Shown: positions 50,923 to 62,500 of the stretch, one piece after another
How positions within the stretch are numbered: the first letter of the stretch is position 1
Layout of the letters: the number at the start of each line of letters is the position of its first letter
Source of the DNA: Bombyx mori
Lineage: Eukaryota > Arthropoda > Insecta > Lepidoptera > Bombycidae
Direction: 5' to 3'
Assembly: GCF_030269925.1 (NCBI RefSeq)
Contig: NC_085122.1
Location: forward strand, 14,092,501 to 14,156,500
Length of the DNA stretch: 64,000 nt
Made by a program: the position numbers and the translations under genes
Notes under the pieces: model-generated
The model's input: only the letters and a program-made list of their open reading frames with translations
What the model was told of the DNA's origin: nothing
The model's database searches: none

Positions 50923-51152
50923 GAAACTTTAGGCGCGTTGAGAATAAAATTGAACTCGCGACAGATTCGTTGCGACTAGAGAGAAAACATACAATTTAGG
51001 AAGAGCGAGAGTGAGAAACAAGACAGCGTCTCGCGAACAGCTCGACCGTGGAGAGGAAGGGAACGAGCCGGCTCGTTTCCCTTATACACATTCTGTTTAC
51101 GGGCGTCCGCCACTAGATGGCTTGTTATTAGTTTCTCACTGCTCCTGTAGAT
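50923..51152 (-). repeat. Inverted-pair repeat, right copy
   Basis: Reverse copy of 44459-44690, 6.2 kb away and downstream of the 14-3-3 epsilon 3' end. Confidence 0.85.
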
Positions 51153-51203
51153 GGCAGTAACGTACTCTTTTATCGAGCAAAGTGAGGAAGTTTAAAAAAA
51201 GTT

Positions 51204-51442
51204 ATTTTTTTTTATTGTTTAGATGGGTGGATGAGCCCATAGCCCACCCGGTGTTAACTGGTTACTCGAGCCCATAGCATCCACAACGTAAATGCGCCAC
51301 CCATCCTGAGATCTAAGTTCCAAGGTCTCAGTATAGTTACAACGGCTGCCCCACCCTTCAAACCGAAACGCATTACTGCTTCACGGCAGAAATAGCCAGG
51401 GCGGTGGTCCTACCCGTGCGGACTCAAAGAGGTCCTACCACC
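51204..51442 (-). repeat. Bm1-like SINE, truncated
   Basis: T run, then TTTAGATGGGTGGATGAGCC and the body, ending GGTCCTACCACCTG. Confidence 0.85.
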
Positions 51443-51615
51443 TGAACTGGGTGGAGACTGAAAAACTTGTTCATCGCTAGCAGAGACATATTGGTAAAAC
51501 TAAGTTCGGTGTCGGGCAGCCGCACTCTGCGCATGGCGGTGCCCTGGTACACTTTGCTTACGACTTACGAACAATATCAAATGTACAAAATGAAACAAAT
51601 AGTTATAAAAAGTTC

Positions 51616-51621
51616 TTTATT
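51616..51621 (-). terminator. Candidate polyadenylation signal of Usp32
   Basis: AATAAA on the minus strand (GGTGCAATAAAGAACTTTTT), about 1.9 kb after the Usp32 stop. If used, the 3' UTR would include the minisatellite at 52768-53110. Nearer signals cannot be excluded. Confidence 0.4.
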
Positions 51622-52767
51622 GCACCGGGATATTCATTATATTTATTTATGTACGCAGCAAACATTCGCCCGTGGCTCCGCGCCCGGCGCTCTCCAACAA
51701 ATATCTAACTACCATTATTTTTTACGAAAATATTCTTTCAAATTGAACATTTACAAAAGCTAATTAATTTTAACAACGGCTTCGTGTACCAGATCCGGAA
51801 CCGCGTGCGCTTACAATTTCGAGACGACATTTTATAATAGTAACTAACAATTACAAATAAAATTCTACTCAAAAGAAATTATAACGAAAATAAGAACTTT
51901 GGTATAGAAGGGATGAAAGGATTATAGGATAATATCGATGGCACGAGTTGCATTATGTACACAGACTCCGGGTTCGACCCCGGGCCGGGCGCGCACTGCG
52001 CCGCCCAGCTCTATATCAAATAACTAAAAACTATAAGTGATTTAGTCGAGCACGCTCGCCGCCGCCTCCGATTGAACTTATGCTAATATCATTCTTAGAA
52101 CTACAATAATTTAGTTGTAACGCGCTGTTGTGCCCTGAATCCGAAATGCGATATACAAACTACGCCTGCCCGCGACACGCGAGTGTCCCGTGTAGTCCGC
52201 GCGTCATGTCCTCGGCTTGCGTCGCAGTGCGAGGGCCGGGAGACCTCGCGTGCTTAATAAGGAAAGCATTCATAAACCTCGAACTTTAAACTTTGCATTC
52301 AAATTGTATAAAACTAAATAAAACTCACTTAACAATAAAGCATAAGATATGTATAAGTAAATTATGAACTAATAATATATTACATGTGATTGGCTGCGGA
52401 GTGCACGCGCGGACAGTGTCCGGGGCGCCGGTCCGGGACGCTGTCGGTGTCAATGACATGGTCCCGGCCGTCTACCAGCTTTTGTACAATGTAAAACATA
52501 TCAGCACTAATAAAAGCTGCTTATTAATAAATGGATGAATAATTATATGAATATAGACTATGTAGAAAGTATCAATTTGTAGAGAAATGTAATTTTGTAT
52601 TATAACAATGTAATAACCGCCACACTGCCGATATGCTAACACTAGCTTATAAGTTCATTATTTGAACACACAAAACATAACAATACATACGTGTTTTGTC
52701 AAATAAATGTCTTAATAAATCAACATGGAATTTAGAAAATTAATCTTTAGGAATATATTTGTGCTAA
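51622..52767 (-). other. Convergent intergenic region or Usp32 3' UTR
   Basis: Alternating GC-rich and AT-rich blocks with no coding frame. A B-box-like GGGTTCGACCCCGG at about 51969-51982 has no matching tRNA fold. Confidence 0.4.
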
Positions 52768-53110
52768 GTGTACAGCGCTGCACGCAAGTGTATGGTGTTG
52801 TATCCAAGTGTGCAGTGTTGCACGCAAGTGTGCAGTGTTGCACGCAAGTGTACAGTGTTGTACCCAAGTGTACAGCGCTGCACCCAAGTGTACAGTGTTG
52901 TACCCAAGTGTGCAGTGTTGTACCCAAGTGTGCAGTGTTGCACGCAAGTGTGCAGTGTTGCACGCAAGTGTACAGTGTTGTACCCAAGTGTACAGCGCTG
53001 CACCCAAGTGTACAGTGTTGTACCCAAGTGTGCAGTGTTGTACCCAAGTGTGCAGTGTTGCACGCAAGTTGTCAATGTTGTACCCAAGTGTACAGCGCTG
53101 TATAACCGCC
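52768..53110. repeat. 20-bp minisatellite with 120-bp higher-order period
   Basis: About 17 tandem copies of a 20-bp unit (variants TACAGTGTTGTACCCAAGTG, TGCAGTGTTGCACGCAAGTG, TACAGCGCTGCACCCAAGTG). The order of variants repeats every six units: 52861-52920 and 52981-53040 are identical, as are nearly 52801-52860 and 52921-52980. All reading frames on both strands stay open across it, which is a repeat artefact. Confidence 0.95.
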
Positions 53111-53542
53111 GCCAACACACACACACTACGATAATTTAAAGACATGTGTTATTTATGCAGACAGCCTTAAATTGCTGTTATTATAATAAACCAGCTGAAC
53201 AAGTGCTAACCACACGTTGATCAGGCTTGAGGCACCCGACCGCCGCGCGGGGCTCCGGCGGCCCCTCCGGCTAGCGGGGACCGTAGTTAAGTCATATCAC
53301 ATATGTATTGGTCAACCGTTGCACCCGCGGCACGCGCGGCGCTGCGCACTACTGAACACGCGAAGGTGCTGACGACGAAGACACATCTTAAAAGTACCCG
53401 CTGAGAGGTTCGAAGTCTTCACCGACAGCGTCCGCTCCTTCTGTCCCTTGAAGACGAAATGTAAAAGTCAACACCAGTTTATATAATATAACAACAATAT
53501 AATCTGTCGTTGTGTTACGGCACATACAAGACGCGGGGTCAG

Positions 53543-56500
53543 CTAGCCGAGCACGCACATCTTCCGGAGGTCGGAGTCGTCCGGGTCGAGCAGGCCGGCG
53601 GCGGGGCGGCGGTCGCCTACGTCGGGCAGGTAGCGGTCGTAGTCCAGCCCCTGCCGCTCGTAGAACAGCAGGTAGGCGGTGGCGGGGTCGATGGGCGGCT
53701 CGGCAGACGGCGGCAGGGCGCGGCACATGGAGTCGTTGTAGCACAGCCACGTGCCCGACGGGTTGCGCGCGTACGCCACGTAGTGCCCGCCGCTCATCTG
53801 GCCCGAGTGCGACTGCGGACGAGAGCGAGAGTCACGTGGCGGCGCGGGGGGCGGGCGTCACGTGGCGCGCGCGGGGGGAGGGGGTCACGTGGCGCGCGCG
53901 GGGGGCGGGCGCCACGTGACGGCGAGTAAGGATACGTACCACCACCGCGTAGAGGCTGTACTTGAGGTCGAGCGGATCCTGGTCGTCCTGCAGCAGATGG
54001 CGGTGGAAGTCCTGCAGGTTGTCCGCGGTGACGGGCGTGCTGGCCAGGCTGGTGGACTGCAGCCGGCGCCGCGCCGCGCTGTCCGGCGACCTGCTCCTCC
54101 GCCGCGCGCAGCCGGTCTGCTCCTGCACACACCCTCGCGTTATGCGGCAAGTCATGCCGCCCGGGGCCGCCTGTGCTGGGCGACACGGGGCCGGCGTGCC
54201 CCGGGCGGGTGACGCGGCTCGGTGGGCCGACGCTCCCAATGTTTATCGGAACTTGTTTACAAGTTGTTGTATAATATATATTTCGTTAGCAAAAATTAAA
54301 TTGTCAGATTTTAGATATGCTAGGAGAGCTAACGTTATGGAATTAGGCTCGAGGATCTGATCTGTATGTCACCAACAGAAAACCAATGTTATTCATAGAA
54401 AGATAAAACTGCTGTAGGAGTTATGAAGCGAACAATATAAGTCAGTTGGGACTCACGGGTCCGTCAGCGTCGGAGTCGCTGTCGTCCTCCCCGTCGCTGC
54501 CGGACGCGGCGTCGTGGAGGAGCTGGGAGGGCCTGCTCGTGAAGACGTAGTTGATCTCGGCGTGGCGGAGGATGGTCTCCTGCGGCACGGCGGCCAGGAA
54601 CTCCGTGGGGTCGAAGTCGCGGTACGGGAAGTTAACCACCTTCTGCGACTTTATCCACTTGTCGTTGACGTACTGGAACCGCTTCAAGTGGATGATCTGC
54701 GGCACGAGCAGGGCGGCGTGAGCGCGGGCCCGGGCGCGGCTCACTGTACCGCAACTAATGACCCGCAACTTATGTCTGAAGGTGGTGGTGGCATCACATT
54801 GTTGACGTATGGGCTCCGGTGACCACTTCACAGCAGGCGAGTTTGTTTACCCAATTAGCAATTAAATTAAAAAAAAAACATTTGCAAACATTACATAGTA
54901 TATGTTAAGTTGGTAATTTTTACTGGTCGTAGGACCCCTAGTGAGTACGCACGGGTAGGTACCACCAACCCGCCTATTTCTGCCGTGAAGCAGTAATAAT
55001 GTGTTTCGGTTTGAAGGGTGGGGCAGCCGTTGTAACTATACTGAGACCTTAGAATTTATATCTCAAGGTGGGTGATGGATGCATTTGCGTTGTAAATGTC
55101 TATGGGCTCCAGTAACCACTTAACAGCAGGTGGGCTGTGAGCTCGTCCAACCATCTAAGCAATAAAAAAAATATTTTTTTAACAGTTATAACTTTGAGAT
55201 CCCCACACAGAGGGAGAGAGAGAGAGGGAGAGATGCGGACCAGGATGGGCGGCAGGCGCCATATCTGCAGCGTCTTGGTGGCGGGCTGGTGGGAGCGGCA
55301 GCGCGCGCAGCGGTAGTGCTGCTCCAGGCGCTCGGCGCGGGTGAAGGCGCGCAGGCAGGAGGCCAGCCCCGCCGGCCGCGCGCCGCCCGCCCGCACCGAG
55401 CCGTGCTCCGCGCAGGCCCGCTCCAGCGCGCTGCTGTAGCGCAGATGCAGCGCCGTGGGCTCCCAGTCCACCGCCAGCAGCACGCGCCCCGACCCCGCGC
55501 GCAGCCAGCACCCGCCCTGCAACGTCTCCAGCCTTGCACCGCGACCGAACCGTTTATACAAGCGTCGTTAAATTAAACTTTAGCAGGCGTCACAACTACA
55601 CCAGATATACTTAATACGTCCTGAAATTGGTGAGTTCGCAGTTACAGTAAGGCGTGCACTAACGTCGGGTCGGCTGGCGGAGCGCGCGCCCGGCGGCTGG
55701 CGCGGTCGACCCGCCGGACCCGGCTCCTCGTCCGGGGGCTCCTCGCCGGACCGCTTCTTCAACACGGGTATAGTACCTGTTCACGGCAATCATTATTCAC
55801 ATTATGTAACAACATTATTGAATGTTACAATGCGTGCGTATAGACAAGGGGGGGTACCGTCAGCGTGCGCGACGAGCGGGCGGTCGTCGAGCGGCAGCGC
55901 GCAGCCGCGGCACAGCGCCGGCCACGCGCAGCGCCCGCACCACGCGCCGTCCGCGCGCACGGCCCGCAGCGTGAACGGGAACTCGTACCCCAGGCTGTCG
56001 TCGCTGCAACCGCACAGAGCCGTGAGTACTGGCCGCCGGAGCCGGGAAGCCGCGCGCGGGGACACACTCACCAGTCGGTGGCGTGGTTGAGGTCGGCGCT
56101 GGGCGGCCGCGCGGACAGCAGGCGCGCCACCTGCCTCCACACGGCGGCGTACAGCTGGCGGCCCGACTGGCCCGGCTCCACCGGCACCAGCAGCGGCACG
56201 CCGAACAGCGCGGGGCGGCTGCGCTGCGACGACAGGAAGTACGCGTCGGCGCGGCACTGCTTCCTGCAACACGCGCGCTCGCCGCTCAGTGCGCGGGGGG
56301 AGGGGCACACCCGCGCCCCGCCCCCAGTGCGCGGGGGGAGGGGCACACCCGCACCCCGCCCCCAGTGCGCGGAGGGAGGGGGACACCCGCGCCCCGCCCC
56401 GACACTCACCTGTGCACGGCCACCAGGTAGTTCGTCTGTTTGGGGACGAGCGACGGGCCTGCCGTCTCGCTCATCTTGTACATGTTGGAGGGAGACGAGC

Positions 56501-59500
56501 CAAACTTGACCTTGGCCAGTCTGGGGCTAGCCGGCTTCACGTTGAGCGACTTGACGCTGAGCGCGGGTGAGCTGTTTCCTCTGGTCATGTCTTTGGGCAG
56601 GGTCTGGCTGCGGAGTCGGTCCTGGTGGTGTTGCTTCTCGTAGAACGTCGTCGGCGGACTCTGCGACATGAGCATCTCCGACCGCGACCTCTGCAAGTAC
56701 AGGTCGGCAGTAGTAGCGGGTAGCTCGCCCCGGCGCGCTCGTGCCGCAGTCCCCGGACTGCTCACGAGAGGAGCAGAGCCAGTTACGTGTATAAAGGTTC
56801 AATAACGCAAACTAAAACCTCAAGCTATTAAACAATAACAATCGACGCACGGGCGGCGCGCGGGGACCGGGAGCGATGATTCACAAGTCATTTCTAGTTG
56901 GATTCAGATAGCTTTTTCAGATTTGCCGAATCAATAAAAAAAGCATCGCTTTTAGTTCTGCAAGTTATCGCTGAATGACTTCAGTAGCGGCGCAACAAAA
57001 TGCACTACACTTGTTAATGTGATATCGAACTGAACCGAGCCGCGGAGGGAGCATTTGAAGAATTGGAAAACAATGTTTGATCCAATGTTGAACGAAACAT
57101 GACACGAGGCGGAAGGAACGTCTCAGTACAATCGGGTCCATCGCTCGAGCGCCACTCTCCCCCGCGGCTCCGCGGCGTCCCCTCCACGCACCGAACGTGC
57201 CTTCACTTGTTCAGCTGCGGCGGCCCCGCGGGACCGACTCAACACGACATAATACGCAACTCTAATAGCTACACGGTACCGCGCTGGTGTACGAGTGTGC
57301 GGCACGTGCGAGTGTGAGTGTGCGGCACGTGCGAGTGTGAGTGTGCGACACGGGCGTGTGTGCGTCATGTGCGAGTGTGAGCTAACCTTGAAGCAGAACA
57401 GTGCAGGCATGCAGAGTGAGGAAGGATTGGCGGCGCGGCCCACACTCACCTCCGCCCACTGGCTCGCCTCCTCGCACCAGCCTGCAACACGAGAGGGTGG
57501 GCTGTAGTGGCCGGGGCGAGGCTCGGGGCGCGGGGCGGGCGGGGGGCACTGACCGTCGGGCTGCAGCAGGTCGCGGGCGGCGGGGGGCTCGCGGGGGGGC
57601 GGCAGCTCGTAGGCGTGCAGGTCGGCGGCGCCGGCGGCCGTCAGCTTGTCGGCGTCGCGCAGCTCGCGGCCGATGGTGGCGCCGGACAGCTCCGCCAGCA
57701 GCAGCCTGCGACACGCGCGCTCGTGAGCCCGGGCCGCCGTGCGCGCACTGGGCCCGGCGCCGCCACGGTACTCACAGGTCCGGCGGGAGGCCGCACAGCT
57801 CCGACAGCTTCCTCTTGAGGTCCAGGTACGTCCCTTCCGAGTTGACTCTGACGCCGTACTTCACGGGGACCGATCCGTCTAGTAGTATCACTGTAATGTT
57901 TGATAATAATTTACAATTGTGCACTCGGCTCTCCTGGCGCTACGTTTGTTACGTTAGGAAATAACTTCCTTACGGAAGGGGCGGAGCTCCACAGGGGTCG
58001 GTCCTTGACCCTCTCTTGTGGAACATCGGCTATGATTGGGTCCTGCGGGGCGCTCTTAGCGCTTCTCTCCCGGGTCTGAGTGTAGTTTGTTACGCAGACG
58101 ACACTTTGGTCCTGGCCCGGGGGAGGGACTTGTGCTAGTCTGTCCTCCGCGGGGGTGGCCCTCGTCATCGGCAGGATTCGAAGGCTGGGTCTGGAGGTTG
58201 CGTTCGATAAATCCCAGGCCCTGTTGTTTCACGGGGCCCGCCCGCACGTTTCAAAGCGCCGCCTCAGGGGGCCCACCTCTGATCGGGGACGTCCGCGTCG
58301 AGATCGAGGCGACCCGCTTGCGGTACCTCGGTCTCGTATTGGACGGTCGTTGGAGTTTCCGGGCTCACTTCGAAAGATTGGGTCTCTGACTGATGGCGGC
58401 CGCCGGCTCGCTGAGTCGGCTGTTGCCGAACGTTGGTGGTCCCGACATAGTGGTGCGGCGGCACTGTACGAGGCTCCCGTGTGGTGCCACGCCCTGACCC
58501 GCGACAACGTCGCGGCGTCGCACTGTCTCGTTCGAGGCGGCGTGCGTGCTCGCCGGGACGCCTCCCTGGGACCTGGAAGCGGAGGCGCTCGCTGCGGATT
58601 ACGCGTGGCGATGTGATCTCCGCTCCAGGGGGGAGCCGCGTCCCGGCGCGGCGGAAGTTCGAGCGCGGAAGCTTCAATCTCGGCGTGCCGTGCTCGAGGC
58701 GTGGTCTCGCCGCCTGGCGGACCCCGCCTACCGGCGACGGACCGTCGAGGCGATCCGCCCGGTTCTCTCGGACTGGGTGAATCGCGACCGAGGACGTCTC
58801 ACCTTCCGAGCGACGCAGGTGCTCACGGGACACGGCTGTTTCGGTCGCTACCTGCACCTCGTCGCCCGGAGGGAGCCGACGCCGAAGTGCCACTACTGCA
58901 GTGCAGGACACACACAGTGCAGAACACGGCGCGGCACACGCTCGCGCACTGCCCCCGAAGCGCCGCGTCCTCGTTGCAAATATAGGACCGGACTTGTCGC
59001 TGCCGACCGTCGTGGCTACGATGCTCGACAGCGAAAAGTCCAGGCAGGCGATGCTCGACTTCTGCGAGTTCACCATCTCGCAAGGAGACGGCGGAACGGG
59101 AGAGGGAGAGCTCTTCTTCCCTCTTGGCGCCGTGCCGCCGCCCCCGAGCCGGGAGTCGGAGGAGGGCATTCATCCAGCTCCGACCCTGTAAGGAGGTAGT
59201 CTCCTCCCGGTGATGGTCACGGGGCGATTTGAGGGGGTTGAGGCTGCGCCGCACGCTACCGTCACTCTAGCGCGCTGGCACCAGGAGGACGGGACGGCGC
59301 GTCGGCGGCTGAGGACTGCGATGCGGTCCGCATTGTCGTCGTCACTGTCGTCGCCGAACATACTGTGGAAGAGCAACCCGGTCGGTGGTGGATCGCATTC
59401 CGACCTGGCAGGCTGGTTCCGGCCCAACGGGGTATCCTGGAACATCAGCGGCATCGCCCGGACCTGGTAGGGGCGCCGTACCGCGGAGACCGGCGTCGTC

Positions 59501-62500
59501 GGTTGTCGACTATCGCCTCGACGACCCGTCGGTCGGGCGTCCTCGGGGTGGCGCCGCGTGTCTGGTTGTAGTGTTGACTGCGGGAACCCCCCTACTCTGA
59601 CCGGGTTCTGACCCCAGACGGAGATCGGACGTCGGGTGTAAGAATGCAAGGGAGTCGTTTAATGCGGTAGGGCCCTAAAAATCCTTGGGCCCGCGGTCTG
59701 CTCCCAACATCTTCAGATCGTCAAACCCTATAACCCCGCGCGCCCTTTAGGCGCGGGCAACTCGTAGGAGGTGCAGCCCCCGGGCCGAAAAAAGAAAAAA
59801 ACTAGATAACTTTCTTGCCGTTTGCTTGCATGCTTTGTTGTGGAGAAGCGGTGGGCGGCGGCATGGCTCTGCCCTTGCATCGCTACGACCATGAGTGACG
59901 GTAGCCAATCACCATCAGGTGGGCCGCATGCTCGTCTGTCTGGGTATAAAAAAAATGTTATGCAACGCAAAAGAAAAACATTTTCATATGTTTTTTTTTT
60001 GTAATTGCTTTAGTTTATGTTAGTTACAGCATCAGTGGTCCACTCGCAATGAGTGCAGAGTCCCCGGCCACGTGTGCCCGACCATGTTGAGAAGTTAAGT
60101 CCTTGTACCTTTGATCTCGCAGCGCAGGTAGGACTCCATGGGCAGCGGCAGGCTCAGCATGTTGAAGGCGTCGAAGCGGACGCTCTCGTGGCCGCACGTG
60201 TCGCAGCGCACCTTGGACTTCAGCTGCCCGTAGAACAGCTCCGTGATGATGGACTGGTTCCGCGCCGTGTGCGCCTCCCACGCCTCGGCCGCCACCACCT
60301 GAGCGCACAGTGCATACATAGTCCCCGCGCACGCCGCGGCGGGGCGGGGCGGGGGTGGGGGCGGGGGCGGGGCGCACCTGGTCGGGGCGGCCGGCGGAGT
60401 CCGCGGGGGCGGGCGCGGGCGCGGGGGGGCGCGCGCGGTTGAGGTCCTCGTGCAGCGCGTCCAGCAGCCACGCCAGCAGCTCCTGCGCGTCGTGCTGGCC
60501 GCCGCCCGCCAGCGCGCGCGCGTGCCGGGACACGCACCAGCGCACGCCCAGCGGCGCCACCGAGCGCGCGCTGCACGACCACACCTGCGCGCGCACCGCA
60601 CTCGGGTTACAAGCATTACAATAAAGGGGACTGTTTAACATCAATTTCTCATCGTAATAAACACAGAGTATAATAACCGGCAAACTTCTTGAGCATTTGT
60701 TGACGTAGTGGGGGTAAGTTTGCGCATGGTACACTCACGTGCAAAAACATTATTTACTCTGCGTCATAATGCTATTAAATTATTAAAATCAACATATGTA
60801 TTTTTTTATATATTTATTAGATCATCAACAAAAAATGTAGGTTAATAATTATAATAATTTAATCTTGGGGTAAAATAGATATTCCTTCTATTAAGTCAAA
60901 ACTAGAGCTGTGGCCAGGTCTTGGTTCAGTTGAAGCGAAGCTGGTATTTGTATTTTTTTTTTCGTTATCATAATCTTGACCCATCATCATCATCACTGTT
61001 TTCATCACCCGAGTCGCTATCATCGTGATTAGTCGACATAGGGCTCATCGGTGTAGTTTACAACTCGGTCGATTCGGTCTTCTTTTTTGTCTATAATTAA
61101 TTATTTTTTGAAGATATTCGATTCGTAGTAATCGAATGTTACTTTTTTCAATTACCAGCTTCCGATTATTTTCTGTTCTTTTTTTTCCATCTAAAGCCTA
61201 GCTCTTTCATAATACGTCGTAAGCTTCATTCCGAGCCATTAAAATTTATATCTTCTTTAAAATTTTCGAAGCCTTTCTACGGTACGGAGTTTCGCTGCTT
61301 GTTATGTAGTTATTATGATTACATCTTTTTATTACAGATTGAACGAAACTATCCATTCCGGTAACTTTCTTCTTTCCTGATCTTTTCTTACCCGGAGTCC
61401 GAAACACGGCGAGCAAGCCAGAGCCTTTAGCTTCCTTAATAATGCACCTAACAGTACTCACTGATGGTTTTGTTACTTCCGAAGTTTGTTTTAATTTTTC
61501 CATATTATTCTTCCCCTGTTTTATAATGAAGCAATATACGTCGTACACAATTTTTCTACCCTTTCTTTTGAATACTACACCGGTTTGTCGCGGCATAGTG
61601 TATGTTTATAAAAAATCAACAAACACTCAACAAATAGCAATGGCAACAAAGTCCACAAGTAATTATAACAAATAACTTAACGATTAATAACGATAGACTT
61701 TTCACTGTACGCAAGCGTACTTTTGGGAGCAAGCGGAACGAGGGCGCGGTGCGGGACGCAAGGTTCGACTGATCTACCAATAACGCGCTCGATACGATTT
61801 CCCCTGCCGTCGCGCCTCACCCTCACCACCAAAGTGATCTAAAATTCGGTTCTGCGCAGTCAAGGTCATTTGCTCAAGATGTTTGCCGGTTACTATAATT
61901 AGTTGAAGATTAGATGATTCGATTATCACATTCAATCGTTATTATTTTTATAGTAAGTAGGTGAATCGTTATATTTGCGCCGATATATAAGATGAAAGCT
62001 GTGCGGGAACTCCTCCACAGCTCAACACCCGGTACCTCCTTGCACAGCTCCCCGTAGCGCACGGCCAGCGCGCCGCCGGTGCCCAGCGGGTTGCCGGGGT
62101 TCACCTCGTACAGGTGCATGCCGGAGTTGAAGTAGCGCGTCAGCGGGCCCGTGTTCCACACCTGCGGACACACGGTGCCGGTGCATTACAGTACACTCCA
62201 TGAGACACTGTGAGGCAACTGTCGCAGTGTGCAGCCGAGACTTCGACCTCACGCCTCGAGGCGGGTACGTTGACTGACCGACTGCAGCGCCGCGTTCATG
62301 AAGCAGGTGTTCCCCAGGTTGTGCAGGCCGGTGGCTCCCGGCAGGTTGGGGGCGATGAGGGTCTCGCGTCTCTCCGTCGCGCGGTTGGAGCTGGAACACA
62401 ACAGACTCTCAGTGAATGTACGTTGGCGACTGAGTCGCGGGCGCGCTCCGCCGAGTCGCGTACCTGATGGCTCCGATCTCCTCCGGCCACGTGAGGTCCT

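Noticed and set aside
51960..51990. B-box-like GGGTTCGACCCCGG as a tRNA gene
   Set aside because: No acceptor stem, D arm or A-box at proper spacing could be made from the neighbouring sequence.
52712..53145. Six overlapping open frames of 108-132 codons on both strands
   Set aside because: They are all produced by the stop-free 20-bp tandem repeat and encode only its period; there is no independent coding signal.
53388..56570. Many long Arg/Ala/Pro-rich frames on both strands
   Set aside because: They are shadows of GC-rich Usp32 exons and minisatellites in alternative frames. They cross splice sites and contain no known domain.
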